A stretch of 64,000 nt of DNA from an uncultured Acetatifactor sp. (lineage in GTDB: Bacteria; Bacillota; Clostridia; Lachnospirales; Lachnospiraceae), in NCBI GenBank assembly GCA_910578185.1, contig CAJTPN010000002.1, positions 25,834-89,833 of the forward strand, written 5' to 3'. Below are positions 16,582 to 23,381 of this stretch, piece after piece. Each line of letters opens with the position of its first letter. Positions within the stretch are counted from its first letter, which is position 1. A program made the position numbers and the translations under genes. The notes beneath the pieces were generated by a model. It was given only the letters and a program-made list of their open reading frames with translations, made no database searches and was not told where the DNA came from.

Positions 16582-19500
16582 TTTCTGAGCGGTGGACAGC
16601 ATCAGCTTGATTCGGTTCAACTGATTGACTTCACTTGCGCCGGGATCATAGTCGATGGCCACGATATTGGAATTGGGGTAGGCTTTTCTCAAAGCCTTGA
16701 TTACACCTTTTCCTACCACATGGTTGGGCAGACAGCCAAAGGGCTGAGTGCATACGATATTTGGTACATCATCATGGATCAGTTCCACCATCTCGCCTGT
16801 CAGGAACCAACCTTCGCCTGTCTGGTTGCCAATGGAGACAATGGGTTTTGCGTAGGATGCAATCTCACGGATGGGTGTGGGCGGCGTAAAATGCTTGGAC
16901 TTTTTAAATTCTTTTACGGCGGTACCGCGCAGAATATGTTCGATTGCCCATATTCCCAGCGCAGAGCTGCGGGCCGCTTTTTTGCTCATGCCCAGGCTGT
17001 CGGCCTTATAAATCTGGTTGTAGAAGCAGTAGAGCATAAAATCGATCAGATCCGGTACGACAGGTTCTGCGCCTTCCGCTTCCAGAAGTTCCACCAAACG
17101 ATTGTTTCCGGCAGGAGAAAATTTTACCAGGATTTCGCCTACTATGCCCACTCTGGGTTTTTTGATTTCCAGAAGCGGAATGGAGTCAAAATCCCGTATA
17201 ATTTCCTTGCAAAGTCTTTTAAATGCAAAGAAGTTGATATGTTTTGCGGATACAAAGTCCTGGGCTGTTTTCAGCCACTTTTGATGCATTTCGTTTACGC
17301 TTCCCGGTACCGCTTCGTACGGGCGCATCCGATAGACGCAGCGCATGAAGATATCGCCGAATTGAGCGGCAAAGGCGGCGCGGATCAACAGATCGGCATT
17401 GATATGGAAACCGGGATTGCGCTCAATTCCGCCTAAGTTCAGAGAGATTACAGGAATTTGCTCCATACCTGCCTTTTTGAGTGCGCGACGGATAAAGCCT
17501 ACGTAATTGGTGGCGCGGCAGCCTCCTCCGGTCTGACTCATGATAATTGCTGTCCGGTTCAAATCGTATTTTCCGGATAACAATGCTTCCATAATCTGTC
17601 CAACCACCAACAAGGAGGGATAACAGGCATCGTTGTTCACATATTTCAGTCCAACGTCCACAGAGTGCCTGTTGTCATTGTCCAATACAACGAAACGGTA
17701 TCCGCAGGCATTGAATGCAGGCTCCACGATTTCAAAGTGGATGGGAGACATCTGAGGACAGATGATGGTATATTCCTTTCTCATTTCTTCGGTGAAAACC
17801 ACTTTTTCAATGGCCGAAGATTGGAGCGTTCGCTCCTTGTGCAGTTTCTCCTGAACCCGGATTGCCGAGAGCAGGGAACGAATTCGGATTCTGGCCGCAC
17901 CCAGGTTGTTGACTTCGTCAATCTTTAAACAGGTATAAATCTTACCTGAACCGGACAAAATATCGTTGACCTGATCCGTGGTCACCGCGTCTAAGCCGCA
18001 GCCGAAAGAATTCAGCTGTATCAAATCCAGATTTTCCGTTGTCTTTACATAGCTGGCGGCCGCATAAAGGCGGGAATGGTACATCCACTGGTCGGATACG
18101 ATAAGCGGCCGTTCAGGGTTTCCCAGATGGGAGATGGAGTCCTCCGTCAGTACCGCAATATCGAAGGAGGTGATCAGCTCCGGAATGCCGTGATTGATCT
18201 CCGGGTCGATATGGTAGGGCCTGCCTGCCAATACAATTCCCCGCTTTCCGGTTTCCTTCAGATAATTTAAGACTTCTTCGCCTTTCTTGCAAATGTCCTG
18301 GCGGGTGTTTGCAAGTTCTTCCCAACCGGCTTTTGCAGCTGCCCGGACTTCTTCTGGGGAAATTTCTCCGAATTCTTTTACAAGCGCCTGGGTTACAGTG
18401 TCCAGGTCCCGGAAGGACATAAAGGGATTCCGCAGTTTTACTTGTCCGCTGCTGATTTCTTCCACATTGTTTTTAATGTTTTCCGAGTAGGAAGTAACGA
18501 TTGGGCAATTATAATGGTTGTTTGCGCCTTTCACCTCGTCTCTTTCGTAAAACAGTGCGGGATAAAACACGAAATCTACTTTGGGACGATCGTCTTCCTT
18601 CTGCCGAATCAGCCATGTCACATGTCCATGGGCCAGCTTTGCGGGATAGCATTCGGATTCGCTGGGAATGGACTCAATGCCAAGTTCGTAAAGCTGACGG
18701 GTGGAACTGGGAGAGAGGATCACCCGATATCCCAGTCTGGTAAAAAAGATATGCCAGAAGGGATAGTTTTCATACATGTTCAAGACTCTCGGAATTCCCA
18801 CGGTACCTCTTTTAGCCTTGTCCGGCTCTAAAGAAGGATAGGAAAAAATACGCTGTAGTTTGTATTCAAATAAATTGGGCACATTGTTTGCGTTTTTTTG
18901 GCCGCCGATACCACGTTCGCAGCGATTACCGGACACAAACTGACGCCCGCCGGAAAACTTGTTAATGGTCAGCCGGCAACTGTTGTTGCAGCCCCTGCAT
19001 TTTGCCATGGAAGTATCATATTTTAAAGCGCAGAGCTTTTCATAGGAAAGCATTGCCGTCTCATAGCCTGCTTCGTACCGTTCCCTGGCGATAAGGGCGG
19101 CGCCGAAGGCGCCCATGATACCTGCAATATCGGGGCGGATGGCTTCACAGTCAGCAATTTTTTCAAAGCTGCGCAAAACAGCGTCATTATAGAAAGTACC
19201 GCCCTGGACCACAATATTTTTACCCAATTCCGAGGCATCGGATACTTTAATTACCTTAAACAATGCATTTTTGATGACGGAATAAGCCAGTCCGGCGGAA
19301 ATATCGGAGACGCCGGCACCTTCCTTCTGCGCCTGCTTGACTCTGGAATTCATAAATACGGTACAGCGGGTGCCAAGGTCGATGGGATGCTCTGCAAAGA
19401 TGGCAGCTGCCGCAAAATCCTCCACACTGTAGTTTAAAGATTTCGCAAAAGTTTCAATAAAAGAGCCGCAGCCGGAGGAGCAGGCCTCGTTCAACTGTAC

Positions 19501-20841
19501 GCTGTCAACGGTCTGATCTTTGATTTTAATACATTTCATATCCTGACCGCCGATATCCAGGATGCAATCAACCTTGGGGTTAAAGAAGGCGGCAGCGTAA
19601 TAATGGGCGACTGTCTCCACTTCGCCGTCGTCCAGCAAAAAGGCGGCTTTCATCAAAGCTTCGCCGTATCCTGTGGAACAGGAGCGGACGATATGTACAT
19701 CCTCCGGCAGCTGTTCATAGATGTTTTTTAGGGAGCGGATGGCAGTTTTTAAGGGGCTTCCGTCATTGCCTGCGTAAAAGGAATAGAGCAGGGAGCCATC
19801 CTCGCCTACCAGGGCGATTTTAGTGGTGGTGGAACCGGCATCGATGCCCAGATAGGCGTTTCCCTTGTAGTCTCCAAGAGGTGTAGCGGCTACATGGGCG
19901 CGGCCGTGGCGCTCTTTGAAACGGGCATAATCCTGTTCGTCCACAAACAAAGGTTCCATGCGCTCTACTTCAAATTCCATCTTGATATCCGAGGAAAGCC
20001 TGGCGGTCATCTCTTCCATGGTAACGCCTTTGCAGGCGGCCTGGGATGTCTGTTCCCCGGCGTGCAGGGCAGCGCCGATAGCGGCGAAAAGATGCGAGTT
20101 ATCCGTATCAATAATATGGTCTTTGTCCAACTGTAAGGTGCGGATAAATGCCGTTTTCAGCTCCGAAAGAAAGTGCAGAGGACCGCCTAAAAAGGCCACA
20201 TGTCCACGAATCGGTTTACCGCACGCCAGGCCGGAGATGGTTTGATTTACCACAGCCTGAAATATGGAGGTGGCAAGATCTTCTTTTGTGGCGCCTTCGT
20301 TGATCAGGGGCTGGATATCTGTCTTGGCAAAAACACCGCAGCGGGCCGCAATGGTATAGAGCGACTGATAGTTTTTTGCATATTCGTTTAATCCGGAGGC
20401 GTCAGTCTGAATCAGAGAAGCCATCTGGTCGATAAAGGAGCCGGTACCGCCGGCGCAGATTCCGTTCATGCGCTGCTCTACGTTTCCGCCTTCAAAATAT
20501 ATAATTTTGGCATCTTCTCCGCCGAGTTCAATGGCCACGTCGGTTTTGGGCGCCAGCTCTTTTAAGGAGGATGCTACGGCGATCACTTCCTGGGTAAAAG
20601 GAACGTCCAGGTGGTTTGCCAGAGTGAGACCGCCCGATCCCGTAATCATGGGATACAGCGTCAGGTTTCCCAGTTGTCTATAAGCTTTTTCCAAAAGTTT
20701 GGAAAGAGTTTCCCGAATATTGGCAAAATGGCGTTCGTAATCGGAAAACAGAATATTGTGCGTTTCATCCAGAATTGCGATTTTGACCGTGGTGGAACCG
20801 ATATCAATGCCAAGAGTCGCAGTTTTGTTTAATGCTTCCAT
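16564..20841 (-). CDS. Giant 2-hydroxyacyl-CoA dehydratase activase-type ATPase (BadF/HgdC family, fused)
   Basis: A protein of 1425 residues. Two BadF/HgdC actin-fold ATPase modules occur in tandem: first ATLGIDIGSTTVKIAIL (about residue 8), later AYLGIDAGSTTTKIALV (about 325). The iron-sulfur site loops are seen as NGICAGGTGSF and NEACSSGCGSF. A Cys-rich joint (CRGCNNSC...CERG) leads into a DUF2229-like region and an HgdB-like C-terminal part. Classical activators are about 260 residues and drive ATP-dependent electron transfer to a dehydratase. This long form is widespread in Clostridia, with unclear substrate. No dehydratase subunits lie nearby. I chose ATG 20841 behind GGAAGGAG; an ATG 12 codons earlier has no such site. 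Confidence 0.88.
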   Translation of the reverse strand: MEALNKTATLGIDIGSTTVKIAILDETHNILFSDYERHFANIRETLSKLLEKAYRQLGNLTLYPMITGSGGLTLANHLDVPFTQEVIAVASSLKELAPKTDVAIELGGEDAKIIYFEGGNVEQRMNGICAGGTGSFIDQMASLIQTDASGLNEYAKNYQSLYTIAARCGVFAKTDIQPLINEGATKEDLATSIFQAVVNQTISGLACGKPIRGHVAFLGGPLHFLSELKTAFIRTLQLDKDHIIDTDNSHLFAAIGAALHAGEQTSQAACKGVTMEEMTARLSSDIKMEFEVERMEPLFVDEQDYARFKERHGRAHVAATPLGDYKGNAYLGIDAGSTTTKIALVGEDGSLLYSFYAGNDGSPLKTAIRSLKNIYEQLPEDVHIVRSCSTGYGEALMKAAFLLDDGEVETVAHYYAAAFFNPKVDCILDIGGQDMKCIKIKDQTVDSVQLNEACSSGCGSFIETFAKSLNYSVEDFAAAAIFAEHPIDLGTRCTVFMNSRVKQAQKEGAGVSDISAGLAYSVIKNALFKVIKVSDASELGKNIVVQGGTFYNDAVLRSFEKIADCEAIRPDIAGIMGAFGAALIARERYEAGYETAMLSYEKLCALKYDTSMAKCRGCNNSCRLTINKFSGGRQFVSGNRCERGIGGQKNANNVPNLFEYKLQRIFSYPSLEPDKAKRGTVGIPRVLNMYENYPFWHIFFTRLGYRVILSPSSTRQLYELGIESIPSESECYPAKLAHGHVTWLIRQKEDDRPKVDFVFYPALFYERDEVKGANNHYNCPIVTSYSENIKNNVEEISSGQVKLRNPFMSFRDLDTVTQALVKEFGEISPEEVRAAAKAGWEELANTRQDICKKGEEVLNYLKETGKRGIVLAGRPYHIDPEINHGIPELITSFDIAVLTEDSISHLGNPERPLIVSDQWMYHSRLYAAASYVKTTENLDLIQLNSFGCGLDAVTTDQVNDILSGSGKIYTCLKIDEVNNLGAARIRIRSLLSAIRVQEKLHKERTLQSSAIEKVVFTEEMRKEYTIICPQMSPIHFEIVEPAFNACGYRFVVLDNDNRHSVDVGLKYVNNDACYPSLLVVGQIMEALLSGKYDLNRTAIIMSQTGGGCRATNYVGFIRRALKKAGMEQIPVISLNLGGIERNPGFHINADLLIRAAFAAQFGDIFMRCVYRMRPYEAVPGSVNEMHQKWLKTAQDFVSAKHINFFAFKRLCKEIIRDFDSIPLLEIKKPRVGIVGEILVKFSPAGNNRLVELLEAEGAEPVVPDLIDFMLYCFYNQIYKADSLGMSKKAARSSALGIWAIEHILRGTAVKEFKKSKHFTPPTPIREIASYAKPIVSIGNQTGEGWFLTGEMVELIHDDVPNIVCTQPFGCLPNHVVGKGVIKALRKAYPNSNIVAIDYDPGASEVNQLNRIKLMLSTAQKNLKGR

Positions 20842-20862
20842 GTAATGCTCCTTCCTGTAGCC

Positions 20863-20891
20863 GCAGTGGTTTGACAAAAGAAAACCGCTGC
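20863..20891 (-). promoter_or_regulatory. Leader hairpin near the activase ribosome site
   Basis: GCAGTGGTTT (20863-20872) and AAACCGCTGC (20882-20891) pair with one wobble. The hairpin ends a few bases upstream of the ribosome binding site (about 20849-20856), so it could affect translation. Confidence 0.45.
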
Positions 20892-20971
20892 CTGAAACGA
20901 ATCATTTCCGTTCCGGTCAGTTAATGAGATAACAATCAGAACATTGCTGACGCGAAACGACATTCTAAGAC

Positions 20972-21000
20972 ATTATAGTACAATGTACTATAAAATGCAA
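20972..21000 (-). promoter_or_regulatory. Activase promoter overlapped by a palindrome
   Basis: On the minus strand TTGCAT (21000-20995), 17-base spacer, TATAAT (20977-20972). A perfect palindrome TTATAGTAC-aat-GTACTATAA (20973-20993) covers the -10 and most of the spacer. That is a likely repressor operator. Confidence 0.6.
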
Positions 21001-21063
21001 ATACTAAGACCTGTGAAAAGTTTATAAAAAAACTGATTTTTAAATTAAAAAGGAAAAGTTTGG

Positions 21064-21092
21064 TTTACTTATGGAAAAAGGAATGATAAAAT
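21064..21092 (+). promoter_or_regulatory. Candidate promoter of the rhomboid-like operon
   Basis: TTTACT (21064-21069), 17-base spacer, TAAAAT (21087-21092). Confidence 0.45.
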
Positions 21093-21158
21093 GAATATGC
21101 GGTTGTGCTTTGGGAAATGCCATAATGAAAAGAGGAAATAGTTGGAGGATCGATTTAG

Positions 21159-22013
21159 ATGAGCAATTTTGAGAAAAAATTCGGGAAGTACGCCATCAGA
21201 AATCTGTCGTTGGCGTTGGTTTTATGTTATGTGGTGGGGTATGTAATCGGGATGATCAACGGAAGATTTTTGTCATATCTGACGCTGAATCCCTATGAAA
21301 TTCTTCACGGACAGATCTGGAGGCTTTTCACTTGGATCATCGTGCCTCCAAGTTCCCTGAATCTCTTTACGATTATTATGCTTATGTTTTATTATAACAT
21401 AGGCAACAGTCTGGAGCGCACCTGGGGGACATACCGGTATAATGTGTATATTCTGTCTGGAATGTGCTTTATGATTCTGGGCAGTTTCATATGGTTGGCA
21501 ATTGAGTACTTTCTGATGGGGGGCGCAAAACTGCCTGAAAATCTGGCGCGTGATTTTTTTGCTGCCAGATCCGTGCTTTTTTCCACTTATTATATCAATA
21601 TGTCTATTTTCCTTGCATTTGCGGCCACGTTTCCCGATATGCAGGTGTTGTTGATGTTTGTGATTCCCGTAAAAGTGAAGTGGATGGGAATTTTGTACGG
21701 AGTGTTGCTGTTATATGATTTCTTTATGGGAGGGCTGGTAATTAGAATCGCCATTGGTTCTTCCCTGTTAAATTTTGTGATTTTCTTCCTGACTTCCAGA
21801 AATCACATTCATATGTCGCCGCGGCAGATTAAAAGAAGAGTGGAGTTTCGACAGAATATCAAGAGAAATACAAGGGTCACAAAACACAAATGCACCATTT
21901 GCGGACAGACGGAGGACGACAATCCTGAACTGGAGTTCCGTTTTTGCTCAAAATGCAATGGCAATTATGAATATTGTCAGCAGCATTTGTTTACGCACAC
22001 GCATGTAAAATGA
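21159..22013 (+). CDS. Rhomboid-fold membrane protein, catalytic residues missing, Cys/His-rich tail
   Basis: A protein of 284 residues with about six membrane segments. The rhomboid L1 loop WR motif is present (GQIWRLFTW, W54-R55), as is the LERTWGTYRYN turn and the FPDMQVLLMFVIPVKVKWM stretch typical of rhomboids. The serine loop GxSG is replaced by YINM (about 145-148). The helix 6 His is absent (RIAIGSSLLNF). I infer a pseudoprotease. After the membrane core, residues 245-282 hold CTIC, CSKC, then C273, H276, H280 and H282, a likely zinc site. First gene of a three-gene run; the sigma-like gene starts 13 bases later. Confidence 0.8.
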   Translation: MSNFEKKFGKYAIRNLSLALVLCYVVGYVIGMINGRFLSYLTLNPYEILHGQIWRLFTWIIVPPSSLNLFTIIMLMFYYNIGNSLERTWGTYRYNVYILSGMCFMILGSFIWLAIEYFLMGGAKLPENLARDFFAARSVLFSTYYINMSIFLAFAATFPDMQVLLMFVIPVKVKWMGILYGVLLLYDFFMGGLVIRIAIGSSLLNFVIFFLTSRNHIHMSPRQIKRRVEFRQNIKRNTRVTKHKCTICGQTEDDNPELEFRFCSKCNGNYEYCQQHLFTHTHVK

Positions 22014-22026
22014 GGAGGGAGCAAAG

Positions 22027-22806
22027 ATGAAGGGGGAAGATTCCAAGGAGATAATATTTGTCAAAAGTCTGGAGAAAGTGCGGCAGATTGCCCGGGCTCA
22101 GGGAAATTGTATCCGGGGGGAACAGGTTAGAGCAGAACTTTCCGCGCTGAATTTAAATGAAAATCAGATGGAAATGGTATATGATTATCTAACTAAGCAT
22201 AAAATCATGCTCGGGGAACCGGCGGAAGGGGAATGTATGGCGACGGACGAGTTTTCCGGCCCCATAACGGAGGAAGAAAAGAATTATCTGCAGGATTATC
22301 TTGATGAGATTGCCAAACTTCCAGTGTATGACGAAAATGAGATAAAAGCTTATACGATTGGGGCCATGTCGGGGGATGCAAAGGCGTTAAAGTGTCTGGC
22401 GGAGAGTTACCTAAAGGATGTGGCAGATATCGCCCGCATGTATACGGGGCAGGGGGTATCGCTGGAAGATTTAATCGGAGAGGGGAATGTTGCGCTTACC
22501 ATGGGACTGGGGGAGCTGCACAGGTTGGAGCAGGGTTCCGATGCCAGGGAAATGCTGGCAAAGAGGGTGATGGATGCCATGGAGGCGGTTATCGAGGCGA
22601 CTGCAGAGGGCGAATTGGCGGATAAAAAGGCAGAGGATAGGGTTAACCTGGTAGCGAAAAAGGCGCGGGAACTTGCGGAGGTACTGCACAGAAAGGTAAC
22701 TGCGCATGAGCTGGCGGAAGAGACGGATTTCTCGGTAGAGGAAATAGAGGATGCCATGCGCATGAGTGGCTATAAGATTGAGGATTTGAGACGCTCCGGG
22801 GGTTAA
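22027..22806 (+). CDS. Sigma-70-like protein lacking region 4
   Basis: A protein of 259 residues. Residues about 8-63 resemble sigma region 1.1. Residues about 80-160 resemble regions 1.2 and 2.1-2.2 (LQDYLDEIAKLPVYDENEI, then MYTGQGVSLEDLIGEGNVAL). The aromatic, basic 2.3-2.4 stretch that melts and reads the -10 is replaced by an acidic helix. Residues about 205-255 resemble region 3 (KARELAEVLHRKVTAHELAE), and the protein ends there with no region 4. It could bind core polymerase without promoter specificity. Start: ATG 22027 behind GAGGAGGGAG. Followed after 39 bases by an unknown gene. Confidence 0.75.
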   Translation: MKGEDSKEIIFVKSLEKVRQIARAQGNCIRGEQVRAELSALNLNENQMEMVYDYLTKHKIMLGEPAEGECMATDEFSGPITEEEKNYLQDYLDEIAKLPVYDENEIKAYTIGAMSGDAKALKCLAESYLKDVADIARMYTGQGVSLEDLIGEGNVALTMGLGELHRLEQGSDAREMLAKRVMDAMEAVIEATAEGELADKKAEDRVNLVAKKARELAEVLHRKVTAHELAEETDFSVEEIEDAMRMSGYKIEDLRRSGG

Positions 22807-22845
22807 AAGGATGTTGTCTATTGGGAGCATGGAGGATTTGGCAGG

Positions 22846-23295
22846 ATGCAACAGACATTTTATGAAGATTACAAATATAGTATGCAGGATGTGAACCGGA
22901 TTTATGTGGGCTGTAAATACACCTTTGAGGAATTGCTGGAAGCAGAGGATATTTCCTTTAAATTCAGGATGATTATGCAACGGTATATGCTGCCGGAAGC
23001 CAATCCGGAGGACACATTGGAGACACATTTATATTACCTTTTGCCGGAAAGTTTTCTGGTGAAAATATACAAGCAGATGAAGGCAAAGGTGAGGGTAAAT
23101 TTATTAGAAGAGAAAAGGCGACTTTTTGCGGCAGGACCCGGAGAAGATGAGGGCAAGCCTGCCCAGGGGAAACAGTATGTGACAAGAATGCTTTCGATAG
23201 AACAGCTTGCGGCGATTATGCCTTCGGAGAAAGAAAAGAAGGGGATTGTGGTGCAGGAACTGTCTGTCAGTAAACTGGCTTTGACAGGAATGTGA
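22846..23295 (+). CDS. Hypothetical protein, third gene of the rhomboid-like operon
   Basis: A 149-residue protein without signal peptide or membrane segment, family not recognised. It begins MQQTFYEDYKYSMQDVNRIY. It has a helical middle (ESFLVKIYKQMKAKVRVNLL), a low-complexity linker (AGPGEDEGKPAQGK) and a C-terminal segment MLSIEQLAAIMPSEKEKKGI. Start ATG 22846 has GGAGG nearby. Its spacing suggests co-transcription with the sigma-like gene. Confidence 0.7.
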   Translation: MQQTFYEDYKYSMQDVNRIYVGCKYTFEELLEAEDISFKFRMIMQRYMLPEANPEDTLETHLYYLLPESFLVKIYKQMKAKVRVNLLEEKRRLFAAGPGEDEGKPAQGKQYVTRMLSIEQLAAIMPSEKEKKGIVVQELSVSKLALTGM

Positions 23296-23381
23296 AATGG
23301 GCAGAGCATCCCAAAAAGTTTTTACAGGAGACGCCACAGGCAAAAAGAGAGAATTATAAATTCTAGATAAGGAGAGAAGAG

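Larger units (their letters stand above)
20842..21158. other. 317-base divergent intergenic region
   Basis: Holds a leader hairpin just ahead of the activase ribosome site (20863-20891), the activase promoter with a palindrome, and a candidate promoter for the rhomboid-like operon. No gene was seen. Confidence 0.7.

Noticed and set aside
16720..17436. 238-residue plus-strand frame inside the activase gene
   Set aside because: Opposite clear conserved coding sequence, Cys/Phe-rich and without motifs.
20907..20925. LytTR-like boxes upstream of the activase gene
   Set aside because: One match and one near-match lie only 10 bases apart, not the spacing of a LytTR site; probably chance.
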